A stretch of 49,384 bases of DNA from Purshia tridentata (Eukaryota; Streptophyta; Magnoliopsida; Rosales; Rosaceae): the NCBI GenBank assembly GCA_003254885.1, contig QANT01001021.1:1-49384 (forward strand), given 5' to 3'. Shown piece by piece: positions 1 to 12,399 of the stretch. The stretch's first letter is position 1; every line of letters starts with the position of its first letter. The notes beneath the pieces were generated by a model. It saw only the letters and a list, made by a program, of their open reading frames with translations, made no database searches and was not told the DNA's origin. Made by a program: the position numbers and the translations under genes.

Positions 1-74
1 TTGAGATTTGATACTGATTTGAATTTCAAAAAATTACATTCCTTATTTAATTTTTTTGATTTGTTCGATCTTCT

Positions 75-246
75 TAACATTTGAACTTTTTATAGAAACC
101 AGAAAACCTACACAAAGTAAATTTTATAGGATGTGAAAATACATATGTACACTGCTTGGTTAACATTTGAACTTTTTATAGAAACCAAAAAACCTACACA
201 AAGTAAATTTTATAGGATGTGAAAATACCTATGTACACTGCTTGGT
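75..246. repeat. 86-bp tandem duplication
   Basis: Two head-to-tail copies (75-160 and 161-246) begin taacatttgaactttttata and differ at only a few positions. No coding potential is visible. It looks like a recent local duplication in AT-rich intergenic DNA. Confidence 0.9.
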
Positions 247-454
247 TAATCATATCAGTATTCGTTCCCTTCCCACCATGGCAACACTATATACTAATCT
301 TTCCTAAAAAAGAAAAGAAAAAAGGAACAAATCATCTCCTTCTTGTCTAATATTCCTATTTAGTGTATCTATCTTTGTAAAATCATTTCAACATCCTCTT
401 GTCTATTATATATACCTATTTAGTGTACCTATTTATCGTCACTAATTAATTATC

Positions 455-800
455 TTAGAAAATACCTAAATGAAAATACCAAACTAAAATACTGAAAGAA
501 TATAGCTAAATAAAGTACTTAAAGAAAACACCTAAATAAAATTCCATTAATAAAATACCTAACAAAATGCAAATAAAATTACCAAAAAAAGTTAATATAG
601 CAAAAAAAAATTACCGAAAAAAATTAATATACCCACAAAAATTACCTAAAGGAAATAAAGTACCTAAAATAAAGTACCTGAGTATAGAAAATACCTAAAA
701 AGAAGTATAAATAGAAAATACCTAAACAAAAGTATCTACTTAATGAAAACACCTATAGTAAAGAAAGTATCTAAATTAAAGAAAATATATAAAAAATGCC
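455..800. repeat. AT-rich low-complexity repeat around 'aaaataccta'
   Basis: Short motifs such as aaaatacctaaa, aaagtaccta and aaaattacc recur irregularly for about 350 bp. The periodicity is poor, so this is a degenerate simple-sequence tract rather than a clean satellite. Confidence 0.7.
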
Positions 801-2750
801 CAAATTAATAAAAATACAAATATGGAGAGAGAGATTATAGAGATGGTAAAAGAAATAAATAAATGCACGTTTATTTCGAATTTTGAATGAGATCAATTTT
901 CTTCATAAATGAAGGCCCAAAAATATGGACAATAAATTTCATCATCAAAATATTATTGAATAAATTAAAGGATTTGTATTTCTTTGAGGTTTTGAACAAT
1001 CAATAATAAAATAGGCTAATTAATGTGTTATTCATTAAGTTATTGGATGTTGACATAATTAGTCAAAGGATTAAAATTAGATCTCAAATATCTATCGGGT
1101 TTATATTAAAAAAATCTTTTTCAAAGATTGAAATCTAATAAATCGTTAATATTATAGGGCTAGATGGTCAATGTTGCGACTGTTATATGCCCAAATCTTC
1201 CAGGACTTGGTTTGGGACATGAAACAATCCATCCACATAATTAAATCATAACAATATGTTTTCAGAAGATAAAGATCAACAACCAAAGTTTGATTATGTA
1301 CTATTAACTGACAAGCTATATAAACTGTATCTATAATAGCTTCAAATCCTAGAGGAACGCTTAGATTCAAGGTTTATCCAAAAATTCAGAGCTCAATCAC
1401 AACACTCTAACAAACCATTCAGACATATATAAATGAGTATGTTGCACCAATATTAAATAATATATTAACCTTAGCCAATATTTTCAGCAGTTAAAGTAAT
1501 AAGTTGGATTTATTCAATATTACTCTATTGCGTTAAACTAGACTTATCAATTAATTAATCAAAGTAATAACAGATTAAGGCCAACTTGCTAAAATAACCG
1601 AACAACATGATATTGAGGTCAACATGTGAGCATACAAGTGCTAGACACTTGCCAAAGCTCCCCAGTCTCCCATGCCTTAATATGATTATGTTGTCGGACT
1701 TTGACGGGTTAATCTCAAAACTTAAATTAAAACTAGACTTAAGTTGACCCATAAAGTATAAATCATCATGTGAAGCTTGTACTCCAAGTAGAGGAAATCT
1801 TCACACCTTGTCTATGAGACTTTTTATTATATGTGTATATGATAATAGAAATTATAACATGCAAAAATGCATTGGGTCATAGAATAAATAATAAGAAGCT
1901 AGTAGAATGTTTGAGCCATATTTTAATTAATTAAGGATTAGTTAACTATATATTCATTTAATTGTTAAATACAAAGTCAAATGGATAAACCACCTTATCC
2001 ACTTGATTCCTTGATGGCTGGCCACTTTTGGGGGAACTCAGTTTGGTATTACGGTGACTTTGAAAAATCACTTTCAGCTGTTTTGTGAGAATAATCAAAC
2101 GTTTAGCAGAGTTGGTGAGTATTTGATAAATTATGTTTTAAAAGTGTTATGAGTTAAAAAAACAATGTTTGAGGTCGTGTAACTTTGTATAATGACTAAA
2201 ATGAATAAGCAAATTACTTTTATTAAGTTGTTTGGTAAAAAAACAAATTTAACTTGGTTTTATACCATCTTTTTTTTTTCTCTCTCTCCCCCTAATATTT
2301 ATGTTGACATTCACTTGACTAAAAAATATTAAACATTAAACAAATAAATAGAGATCACCCACTTGAGTGATTGAAAGAACTAACTGGCGGATAACTAGTA
2401 GACTCACACCTTGATTGCTTTTCAAGCTCGACAAAAAGGTATTAATCCTCTATGGTTATTTTTATTTATTTTGTATTATGTATCAAACCGAAAAATGATG
2501 TAATTTTATTCTATGTTGCGTTTATGAATTTATATGATCAATTTCTAACAATTATCACATGCACCTCATGTCATCTTTCAATTTGCTCAAAATTGATAAA
2601 ATTGAGTTAATTACACAAATTAAAGTAAAGTATAAAATTGGAATTATATGGATTAAAGTGGAAAATCGCAAAAATTAGAGGGACTTAAGTGTTAAGAAAA
2701 AAAAAAAAAATTTTATTATCGTTCCTTGTCTGAGGCAAATGGGGCTTGTA
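801..2750. other. AT-rich intergenic region, no gene seen
   Basis: The reading frames here are short and resemble no known protein. I see no RNA gene and no transposon ends. Several homopolymer runs occur, such as the A-run near 2698-2710. Confidence 0.6.
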
Positions 2751-2762
2751 TAACTTAAATTA

Positions 2763-2821
2763 GGCCCAACAAGTGTGCAAGGCCCAAAGTCTGAGTCCGA
2801 GTCCGTCGACAACTAGGGTTT
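2763..2821 (+). promoter_or_regulatory. Site II (GGCCCA) and telo-box motifs of the eIF3h promoter
   Basis: GGCCCA occurs at 2763-2768 and 2781-2786, and the telo-box (TAGGGTTT, reverse of AAACCCTA) at 2814-2821. All lie 115-175 bp before the eIF3h start codon. In plants the pairing of site II elements with a telo-box is typical of genes for ribosomal proteins and other translation machinery and links them to growth. The motifs are seen; their activity here is inferred. The 5' UTR probably begins just downstream. Confidence 0.6.
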
Positions 2822-2937
2822 AGGCTGTCTCCCAAGTCCCAATTCAATTTACAGAGGTTCCTCCATTCGCGAGAGAAGGCTTCCTTCCCAACTTCTTCTA
2901 CTATTTCCCCTTCTCCGCGTCTGCGAGACTTCACAGC

Positions 2938-5900
2938 ATGGCGAGCAGTATGCACAACGCTAATATCTTGATTTTCTATGCAAGTTTGGATGTGTTTTCT
3001 TGGGTAACATTGGTTTTTTGTATTTGTTGATTGTACAGCATTGGCTAGATCTTTTCTTCAAGTGGCAGCGACTGAGGAGGTTGCTTCCCCTCTCAGAGTT
3101 GTTCAGATTGAGGGACTGGTAACTCTCCTTCCCTCTCGACTTTTCATTGTTTTGTTGATTTCTAATATATATATATATATCAGTAAGGAAAAAAGAAAAT
3201 TAATCCCAGTTCAATTTATTTATTTGGTTTACATTTTTAGTGTAATATAGCTCAATTGACTGTACCTTTTTTTGACTTTTGTTTTAATGGCTCCCAAAAT
3301 ATCAGAGTTAGGCAAACACAAGCATTCTATGATTTCATTCCTAAGCTCATACAATTTTTAGTATTAATTATTTTTTTGGTAATCCCAATTGGTTGCTTTT
3401 TGAACTGGGCATGCTAAGTTACCTTATTGTTGGCATTAATTATTAATTAATTTTTTTTTTCCCCACAAAAAAAGGTTATCTTGAAGATAATCAAACACTG
3501 CAAGGAGTTTTCACCAGCTCTGGTCACGGGGCAACTTCTTGGTTTAGATGTTGGCAGTGTTCTTGAAGTTACTAATTGTTTCCCCTTTCCGGTATGTTGA
3601 TGATGCATTTTCTTCTGTTCTGTGATATCTGAATGCCTTTTTCCCTCATCCTTGTTATCAAAGTTGCACTATATGTATATGTTTTAAAAATTTGCAGATA
3701 CGAGAGGAGGATGAAGAGATTGAAGCTGATGGCGCAAATTACCAGCTTGAGATGATGAGATGTTTGAGAGAGGTTAATGTCGATAATAACACTGTTGGAT
3801 GGTAAGTCTCATTTTTTAACTTATTGCTTTCTTAATGACAAAGGCTATTTATTATTTTTGCTCCTTGAAATATACTTTTGTTTTTTTTACTTTGCCCCTT
3901 AAAAGTTAAATCTTCCCACTTTATCTCCCGAACTTTGTATTACAAGGTAAATCCTCCCACTTTGCCCCCCCCCCTCCCTCCCAAACTCAACTTCATCCAT
4001 TTGTCTAGTTTTTATCTCAACTTTGGCCTGATTTTGACTCATTAAACCTCCACCAAATTCAGCAATCTTACACTCATTTTGAAACTATGAATCTTCTCTT
4101 TACAACCATATAAAAATCACTCAAAACGGAGTTTTAGAACTCTAGATAATAGATAGAGTTGAGAGTGTAGATGAGAGTGTAAAGTTTGGGGGGCAAAGTA
4201 GGAGGATTTAAGTTTCAAGGGATAAAGTGAAATAAGAAATATGTTTCAGGGGGTAAAAATAATAAATTGCCAATGACAAATAAAACATGTCAAAAGATGT
4301 CTATGTGGTTAGTAATATATATCTTGGTTTTTTCCCCTATAGATAATGGATTGCTTGTTTCTCTGTCTCATCATGGTGGTTGAAAATAGATCTATTTGAG
4401 AACCCCCCATATCCCTCTTACAGAATCCTGACACCATGGAATGTCATGCACTAGATTAGTGCTGCCTTTATGGATATAATTACTCTACACTAAGAAGCTT
4501 GACCCGCTGAATATTGATTTCCTCTTTCCATCTAATCCAATTTCTAGATCCAATGAAGGTTTTGAATGCTTTTAGGGTTTGTTTGGCAGTGCATTTAGAA
4601 GGCTTAAAACCTCATTTAAATAGTGAAAGCGCTACTTAGCAAAAGCGCTTCCTACAGAAGCACTCCCAAACAGGCCCGTTATTTTGTTTTTTAGATCCTG
4701 GCCCCTGATTGTTATCATTTATTCTGTTCATAATAAAACATTTTTTATATAGAAAATTTAGATTTGAAATGTTGTGTATCTGAGATGTTAATGTTTTTAA
4801 GCATTTCCTTGTCATTGTATGCCTTTCCTTCATTTTAGAGACTTTATACTTAACTTTAAAAGAAGATATATGAGGGATGCCTTTGTCTCAGATTTCATTT
4901 TAAATTTCCAAGGGAAGATGTTAATGTTGTGTGTTCGTACATTGTCAATTTCGTTTTCCGGTTACAAGGGGCACCAAACTTAGGGTTGACCCTTCATCCC
5001 ACTCCACCCATGCTACTTGAGTTGAGGCTCATAGGTGCTACATTGTGAATATTTAAGTGGTTTAATCTGGTGGATTATTCTGTGGTTGTTTGTAATGTAA
5101 ATATAAGTGTATAGGGTTCAAGGTTTCTTTGGTCTATCTTTTTCCTGTAGCCTCAGTTTGGTTTAAGAGTTCCTCTATTTAGGGTAAAATTGTCTCTTGG
5201 AATGAGGTTTTAGGAATTCTAAAATCACTTCTTGTAAAGAGGTTTTTTGTAACCTAGAATAGTTGAGAGATTTGGTGCTCTTGATTTTTTCGTGGGGGTC
5301 AAAAGTGCATTCTTTGTGATGGAGGCCATCTATTTATAGTGGCAAAATCCTAAAAATGATGTCCATTCTACTGCTTAGAAATGCTGGGAATGGAAGTGTT
5401 TTCATCACCAATGAATTTTACTCTTGAAAGCAAAAATGTAAGTGTATGGTCATCACTATATTTTATTATAAAGTCAAAATCAGAGAATGAATTTAGGAAG
5501 TTTAATTTCCCTAAAGTCTAAATTTATGAGTTTTGGATACTGTGGGTTAGCCAAACCCTGATGTGTACTCATCAAACATGAGAGTAGAATGCTAAAACCA
5601 TTCCTTAGCCTTGATTTAACAGAGCAAATATTAGTAAGAAAGTTAGCCATGTATTTCATTCTTTTTACATTCGTGTTTCATCTCATTTCCAATAGTGTAG
5701 TGTCTTGAAGCATTTCAGAATCTTCTTCCTTTTTTAAGTCTGATATTCAGTGTTTGCATTTATGTATGCTTTCATATGGTGTCTACCTTTCATGGGTATG
5801 CACATTGTTGCATGGGCTTTGCTTTCATGCATGGACATTTTTTCTTTGCACTCATGCATGCATGCTGAATCTTTGTGTATCTGGTAGCCCACATGCATGT

Positions 5901-8831
5901 GCACATGCAAATCCACATAGTTATAATAATGCATGCCCACATATACATTTTTATGCATGTTGCTCTTCGATATTGTTAGTAAAGTGTTAAAAGGGAAGAT
6001 TTTGGTCAAACTGTTTTGACACTCTTCTCTCCTGTGTAATATATTACTATTATTAATACTTTTCAGGTACCAATCAACATTGTTGGGTTCTTTTCAAACA
6101 GTGGAGCTGATTGAGACATTTATGAACTACCAGGTAATGGTTTTGAAACTACTATTCTTGTTTCATTTAATTTCATTAAATTGAAAACAAAAACCTTTTT
6201 TTTTTCTTCATTAAATTTATTGTGGGCACTTTTTTAGACTGAAAGGTCTTATAATGCCGTCATAGTGCTCATCTATGGAGCCTTGGGATTCCAGAAAAGG
6301 AAAGCACCTAAAAGGGCTACTGGTTGCTTTTAGTTTAAGTGATAGTGAATTAGATTACATTCCTTATCATTTTATTAGTGCTCTTTTTTCTCCCTTTGCA
6401 TACGGTTTTATTTGTCTATCTTTTCACAATATTGTGCAGGAAAATATTAGACGGTGTGTTTGCATAATTTATGATCCATTGAAATCCAATCAAGGTGTCT
6501 TGGCACTTAAGGCCTTGAAGCTTTCTGATTCATTCATGGAGCTTTACCGCACTAACAGTTTTACAGGAGAGAAGTATGAGATCTTTCTGCTGTGAAATTT
6601 TATAAAATTATGCTATGGATGGAAGCTCATTTGTTATGTGTTTGGTACATTAGGTTGAGGGAGAAAAACCTATCATGGGTGGATATATTTGAGGAAATAC
6701 CTGTAAGCTTTTTGAGCTTGATTATTTCATCTTTGGACTAGCATAATACAGTCTATACTTGTATCTTCTCATTATCATGGAATGGTCATTTGTTTTATGT
6801 TTTTTGATGTTTATGCTGCTTGAACTTGACAGATCAAAGTCTCAAATTCTGCACTTATTAGTGCCTTTATGACAGAGCTGGAAGCTGATACTCCTGTTGT
6901 CCAGGTTTATATATGATATTTTTTCTGAGAAATAAATTTCTTAAAATTATTTGAGTGCTTATTTAATTCATATTTATATTTTAGTGTGATTATGATCGTC
7001 TGCAATTATCAACCAGTCCATTTCTGGAGAGGAATATGGAATTTCTTATTGAATGCATGGATGATTTGTCGATGGAACAGCAGAAGGTTTGTGTTCTCTT
7101 TACCTGAAGGTTCTCATATTATGATTGGTCGTTTGCATGTTCTGATGAGTGTCCTCTCTTCCAGTTCCAATACTATTATAGGAACCTGTCACGTCAGCAA
7201 GCCCAACAGCAAGCATGGCTTCAAAAGAGAAGGTATATATTGCATTTGGATTCTTCTATGGTACTATTTTATAAATTTGTTATATGGTTTTGGATTTCCT
7301 TTTGGGGGATTTTCCATGTCGGTTGGTAATTGGTATAATGCTTTGCATTACTTTGTCAACGCTGTGCATGAATTTATAAGATAAAACCTAGAATATTTGG
7401 TCAATTTTATGTACATATTTGGACATCCATGGTCAATTATACATTTTAGATAAGGCTTTGTGATTGTGTCTGTTATTTATGGTGTTTGCATCTTTACTTG
7501 GACATCAATGCTTTATTTATTTTTTCTGTTTCTGTTTTCTTTGGTTCCCCTGGTTGGTATGCAATCCTTATCCCATTCAATTTTAATTTTGTTTGATGGA
7601 ACAGTTACTGTTTGGTTTGAAAAACTTGTGATAGTGTCTTCCACTCTGTTAAAATAACGAGTTTGTATTGTTTTTGGTCTGTTCTCATCTGATGGGGATG
7701 TTGGAAGAAGCTTTGACCATGGCAACAGTTATTCATGTATGGGTTTATAGTAACTATAACTTATGCAAGGCCCTTGGAACCCAAAAGTCAATTCCAGTTA
7801 ACACTTTTAGAGAAAAACCCAGCCTGGCTTATGTAGACTCAAGAGCCTGGGTATGATGATGACTCTACCAAAGATGGAAAGGGGGCTGGCCCCTGGGTTG
7901 CGGGGTGATGTGGATCCGTAGGCTGGTAAATGGTTGTGGCCCACATTGGAAATGGTGGCATCCCACATCGAAAATGGTTGCGTCTCACATCGGAAATGTT
8001 TGTCCATTGGTATAAGTGTGATATGTATGATTCCTCCCTTGACAAAGATGCCAAGGTTTAAAGGAGAGGTTGTGATACCCTGGAATTCTACATAGATAAT
8101 GCATGGGGAAAATTGGGTACTTGAGTTATGCCTATGAACTCAAAAGTCAACTTCAACTAGCACTTTTGGAAGAGGCCTTGGGTCACTTTAATTGGCATTT
8201 AGATGTTATCTGTATTCTGAAAGTTTCATTATAGTCAACGAGTTTGTATTGCCTTCGCTATTTTATGTTTATTATATATTTAGTTTTCTGTTCTGTGTTT
8301 TATAGGTCAGAGAACATGGCACGGAAGGCTGCAGGAGAAGAACCTTTACCTGAAGAGGATCCTTCAAACCCCGTGTTTAAGCCACTCCCCGAGCCATCAC
8401 GTTTGGATAGCTTTCTTATAACAAATCAGATCTCTAACTACTGCAACCAAATTAATGGGTATGTTAAAAATTTCTCGTAAAGTCATTTTCGATTGTATTC
8501 CCCCATAGAACTCAATTGCAGTCCTCAGATATTAGTTGTTTGGAAAATATTTTTTGTTCTGATTTAACAGCAATAAATTAGTACACCATATTAGTATATG
8601 AGTGTTGATATCTCGTTTCTTGTACAAACACATGTACAATAATAGTGTAGTCAGTCTCGAAAAAAATAATAGTGTAGTCAGTCTCCGTCTTCTGCCTGTA
8701 GTCAGTCAGTCTTACTAGTTGAAATGTTTAATTTTACTAATTTCAATTTTATGTTTGTAATAACAATGTACAGGGTTGCTGGGCAGAGCTTCAGCAGATT
8801 ATATTTGACAAAGGCTTTGCATGATAACTGA
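2938..8831 (+). CDS. eIF3h: Eukaryotic translation initiation factor 3 subunit H (12 exons)
   Basis: This is an MPN-domain subunit of the cytosolic eIF3 complex, which helps load the 43S pre-initiation complex. In Arabidopsis, subunit h supports reinitiation after upstream ORFs. The exons are 2938-2947, 3039-3118, 3475-3591, 3698-3801, 6067-6133, 6440-6573, 6654-6702, 6833-6904, 6985-7086, 7165-7232, 8306-8458 and 8774-8831, all with GT-AG introns. They join to 1014 nt, or 337 residues plus TGA, the same length as I recall for the Arabidopsis protein. The start at 2938 gives MASTLARSF; only 10 nt of coding sequence lie in exon 1. The MPN domain (about residues 25-165) includes [30 protein letters not shown] and the acidic stretch [19 protein letters not shown]. 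As in the family, it lacks the JAMM metal-binding set, so it is structural. The C-terminal part carries [15 protein letters not shown] and [13 protein letters not shown]. Intron 4 is 2.27 kb and contains transposon insertions. No frame-breaking change was found. Confidence 0.96.
3843..4271. mobile_element. Mutator-type MITE in eIF3h intron 4
   Basis: The left end (from 3843, ggctatttattatttttg) is matched in reverse complement by the right end (to 4271, ggcaatttattatttttac), and similarity continues for about 85-90 bp into the element. It is flanked by an exact 9-bp direct repeat, aatgacaaa (3834-3842 and 4272-4280). Long terminal inverted repeats plus a 9-bp target duplication mark Mutator-like elements. 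There is no transposase, so at 429 bp this is a non-autonomous copy. It lies wholly within the intron and leaves the splice sites untouched. Confidence 0.82.
4575..4677. mobile_element. Short terminal-inverted-repeat element (hAT-like MITE candidate)
   Basis: The left end gggtttgtttggcagtgc (4575-4592) is matched in reverse by gcactcccaaacaggccc (4660-4677), giving 18-bp arms with about three mismatches around a 67-bp centre. A GGNCTGTTTGG start is common among plant hAT-type MITEs. I could not identify an 8-bp target duplication, so the family is tentative. The element lies in eIF3h intron 4. Confidence 0.5.
5770..5965. repeat. ATGCATGC-rich tract in eIF3h intron 4
   Basis: CATGCA/TGCATG palindromes occur about seven times in under 200 bp, for example catgcatgcatg near 5854. 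The same core is the RY motif bound by B3-domain proteins, but a cluster inside an intron may be no more than a degenerate alternating purine-pyrimidine tract. Open frames on both strands here are a by-product of the repeat. Confidence 0.5.
7671..8236. mobile_element. Insertion candidate in eIF3h intron 10
   Basis: A perfect 15-bp direct repeat, aacgagtttgtattg, flanks this block (7656-7670 and 8237-8251). Inside are three imperfect copies of a 22-bp motif around cccacatcggaaatgg (about 7938-8000). A roughly 50-bp imperfect direct repeat (near 7772-7825 and 8125-8180) is also present. The layout could be a small LTR-type (TRIM-like) or other retro-insertion. There is no coding region and no poly-A tail. 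The boundaries rest on the direct repeat alone. Confidence 0.45.
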
Positions 8832-9300
8832 TGTGATGCTTGCCACATGCCAATATTTTGAATGTTAGTTGTAAGGACACATATCTATCCTCAGCAGTTT
8901 CTATCTGTATAAGATAATGAATTTAGAGCTTTGCTTTCTATTTGTCTTAAATTCTTTTCTGAGTGTCAAATTTTTTAGCAATATTATATATTAAGTTTAA
9001 AGGCAAATTTAGATGTAATATGATGATTTCAACTAACAATTTATATTCTAATTTATCTTCCTTTTTCTCCATGGTTCCACTTTAACAATTGATGTAGTTT
9101 TGCGTAGTGGCTTTGTATATGCTGGTTTTAATATCTTATTGTTGACTTGTCAAATAGAACTGTGGTATAAAATGACTTGTATTACTTGCATCACATGACG
9201 CATTTCTTGGATATGATGCTTGGCTGATTGGTGGACCACTTTTGAAATCGACTCTTTGGTGAATATTATCTTTTACATAAACGACTTTTAGATTGATAGT
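8832..9300 (+). other. eIF3h 3' UTR and start of the intergenic spacer
   Basis: AT-rich sequence follows the stop codon with no further similarity to eIF3h. I see no consensus AATAAA close to the stop, so the polyadenylation site cannot be placed. Plant poly(A) signals are often degenerate. Confidence 0.45.
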
Positions 9301-9967
9301 AGCTTTGTCTGATATCACATCAATCTTTTAAGATGCTACCGTGAATACAGTTGTAGATAAGTTGGATGTATGACACATCCTGTCCTTTCAGCATTGTACA
9401 CATTGTATTAGACGATTCCACTTGCAAGGGATTTTTCTTACTTTAAGATGAAGGATAGTTGGGTGTAATTTTGTCTTGTTTGAAGCTTGGTTTGGGGTTC
9501 ATGATGTTACAATAATAAGATGGTCCAAAGGGAACGAGTATGCCCCGAGGTGTCTAGTTGGTTGAAGGTGCAAACATTTCAAAGGGTTGAGAGAAATACG
9601 TGGAATTAGTAGCGAATAAAACTGGTGTTTGAGAAGCTTTGTCTGATATCACATCAATCTTTTAAGATGATACCATGATTACAGTTGTAGATAAGTTGGA
9701 TGTATGACTGACACATCCTGTCCTTTCAGCATTGTACACATTGTATTAGACGATTCCACTTGCAAGGGATTTTTCTTTAAGATGAAGCATAGTTGGGTGT
9801 AATTTTGTCTTTTTTGAAGCTTGGTTTGGGGTTCATGATGTTACAATAATAAGATGGTCCAAAGGGAACGAGTATGTCCCGAGGTGTCTAGTTGGTTGAA
9901 GGTGCAAACATTTCAAAGGGTTGAGAGAAATGCGTGGAATTAGTAGCGAATAAAACTGGTGTTTGAG
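9301..9967. repeat. 333-bp tandem duplication
   Basis: Copies at 9301-9634 and 9635-9967 both start agctttgtctgatatcacat and end near actggtgtttgag. They differ by a few substitutions and small indels (for example gctaccgtgaa against gataccatgat), so they are similar but not brand-new. No gene is evident inside. Confidence 0.92.
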
Positions 9968-10176
9968 GGAGAAAAATCCTTCTTAATGTGTATGCTTAAT
10001 AGCCATCTCAGTTAAACATAACGAGTATATACAGTCATTACATAAAAGTTTTATTGAGGGGTGGTTTCCCCTTGAGGGGTGGTTTCCACTAACCATAGTT
10101 TTGATATGCTAAATTCTTTGTTAAATTTGATCTTGTGCATACTCTTTTACGAGGAGCATTTTTGTCAAACAAAACC

Positions 10177-10194
10177 CTCTCTCTCTCTCTCTCT
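10177..10194. repeat. (CT)9 microsatellite
   Basis: A pure CT dinucleotide run in the eIF3h-kinase spacer. Confidence 0.85.
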
Positions 10195-10212
10195 ACCCCA
10201 CAATACTCCTTA

Positions 10213-10458
10213 GGCCATCCAGAGCGGCCTTGAAAATTAAGAGTCATAGCTAATAATAGACATCATATAATACTCAATCTTTTATATTAGGCCGAAAATT
10301 TGAAGGTCAAAAGAGTGTCAAATTCATGACTTTTTCAAGAATGACACTTAGTTATGACATTTAGCACCACTACAACTTCAGTACATATGGCACTCACCCT
10401 CAAGGCCACTTTGAGATTTATTTGTAGCTATGACACTCACACACTATTATGGATGGCC
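10213..10458. mobile_element. Tourist-type (PIF/Harbinger) MITE
   Basis: The ends ggccatcc (10213-10220) and ggatggcc (10451-10458) are inverted, and each is flanked by TTA (10210-10212 and 10459-10461). A TTA target duplication with GG-starting terminal repeats is the signature of PIF/Harbinger elements and their Tourist MITEs. The element is 246 bp, non-coding and without transposase. Confidence 0.68.
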
Positions 10459-10729
10459 TTAACACATCAATAAATATAAAATGAAAAAGTTGTAGACGTG
10501 TCATCTTCCATCTTCCTATCCATATTGACACCGACACTATTGGAAAGAAAGGGATAATACTTTAATCTTATTTAGATTCACAATGTTGTGACACATCTGT
10601 ATGTGTTTTGCTTATTATAAATAAATGAGCTTCAAACTCAAATAAAAATCAATGGAACACTACTACATAGGACCACATCGTTTCGAACCGCTAGTACTAC
10701 TATGGAAGTAAATATTCATTACAATGAGT

Positions 10730-10835
10730 AAAACTTGTATGTAACGGATGTATACACCCATTTTCTCATAATATGTCTTCACATTACTATCATGTGATTA
10801 TTAATAAGTGTATATACCTGTTACATACAAGTTTT
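10730..10835. repeat. Small foldback: 28-bp inverted repeat
   Basis: The left arm 10730-10757 (aaaacttgtatgtaacggat...) and right arm 10808-10835 match in reverse complement with about three mismatches. The flanks (ttacaatgag / ctccgttac) extend the similarity weakly. This may be a tiny MITE. No clear target duplication was found. Confidence 0.55.
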
Positions 10836-11416
10836 TCTCCGTTACAACTGTAGCAACTAGAGCTATAGACCCTTACTCTGCTTTAGCAATTAAGTTCTAG
10901 TTCTCTGTTTCATCAGTAGAAAATGTTTTGTTTTAAAACTGTTTTCTACACCCAACAATGGGACTGATATTTTTGTAATAGGCTCCAACAATTTTGAACA
11001 CCGAATCTGATTTTTCTGGTTTTGATTATAAAAAGAAAGACAACTTTTGACTTGCATCATGTCTGGCATGACATAATTGTAATTTGTATCTGTCATTGTA
11101 TATAATTGGATCTTTATTTTGAAGGACAGAGTGCTGAAAAATACTCACGAGGGACGTAAGGATATTTGTTGGATGGTCCTGTTCCCTCGTTATTATTTTA
11201 TAATGTTGATAGAGATTCCTTTATATTATTATTATATACAAATTTGATTTTGTTATTATAATTTATAACCACAATATTTGAGGTGAATTATAAGGAGACC
11301 CGTGAAGTGTTCTGTCGTCTACTTCACACAATGAAAGCATACAAACAACCATAAAGTCACCTCTCGTGTGTAGGGCCCATATATGTATATCAATCCTTTT
11401 CTAGAGATGATGCCTG

Positions 11417-11593
11417 CAAATTTTAAAGTTTGCGAATGCGGACAAATGGTGTATAATAGGCAGACAATGTGTGGATACAAAATTGCAAAACACATCAGAA
11501 CTTGTTGCCAACAATTATCTGTGTCAACACACTATCTACCTTTTGTCCGCCCTTTGTCCACCCTCTATCCGCGTCCGCAAACTTTAAAATTTG
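11417..11593. repeat. Inverted repeat, MITE-like
   Basis: An 18-bp perfect inverted repeat (caaattttaaagtttgcg at 11417-11434, reversed at 11576-11593) is followed inside by CpG-bearing motifs (gcggac, gtccgc) on both sides. The overlapping short open frames look like by-products. Family is unknown. Confidence 0.5.
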
Positions 11594-11599
11594 TGAATA

Positions 11600-12395
11600 T
11601 CTGCACTTGAAAAAATCCCATATGAATATTTATAATATTCATAATGCTAAATCACAGTTTGATTGTGATTCTAACCTAGTCATCTACAACAGCCCATGAA
11701 AACTTTTATATTCCCACAATTTCTACTCTATTTGCATTGTAACCATAGTGAAAGTGCACAATGTAAGAAGATAGAGTTTGTATTGAACTATTAGAAGATA
11801 GACTGTTATATTGAACTGGATTGGACTATAGTCCTATTCTTAATTGTATTAGACTAGACTGTATTGCATTTTTATGTAGACCTCAATCTAAGTTATACAA
11901 TGCTTAAGTTATTCTAAAATGTTCTGAAAAACTCTGCACAGTACAATAAAAATCGAGTCTAGTACAATTTAGTTGCCGCGGTATCGTTGTATGGTCCAAT
12001 ATGGTATACCAGATGAGCCATATTACAGCTTGTAAACCCATCAAATGTATTGGATTTGAAAATTTTTTCATATCTTTCTTCCTGACATGAGGTTTTAGGT
12101 TGATTTGGGGCCAAGCCTAGTTAGTCCTGCAGTGCTGCATTTTCCTGACTTGCAAGACTTCTTAAGCAATTCTATTAAATTATATAAAGGTGTTCCAAAG
12201 TTCACAGTGCAATGACACAATTTATCCATTCCACATTAGATATCTGCAAATAGCAAGCAGGGAAATCTGCTTACTAAAGGTGAGGAAAAAAAAAAAAAAA
12301 AAATTAAGTAGAGCAGTTCCCTATCAATTCAACTAAAAAAATAATAAGAAATTTCAACAATTGAACTAGTTAAGCAATATTGCATTAATGCTCAT
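11600..12395. other. Spacer downstream of the receptor kinase
   Basis: AT-rich DNA holding the 3' flank of the - strand kinase gene, including a run of A at about 12287-12303. No gene, RNA or mobile-element end was recognised. Confidence 0.5.
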
Positions 12396-12399
12396 AGGA

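Noticed and set aside
5734-6009. Cys/His-rich open frames on both strands (78 and 91 codons)
   Set aside because: They come from the ATGCATGC-rich intron tract, which is palindromic and opens both strands. They lie inside an eIF3h intron.
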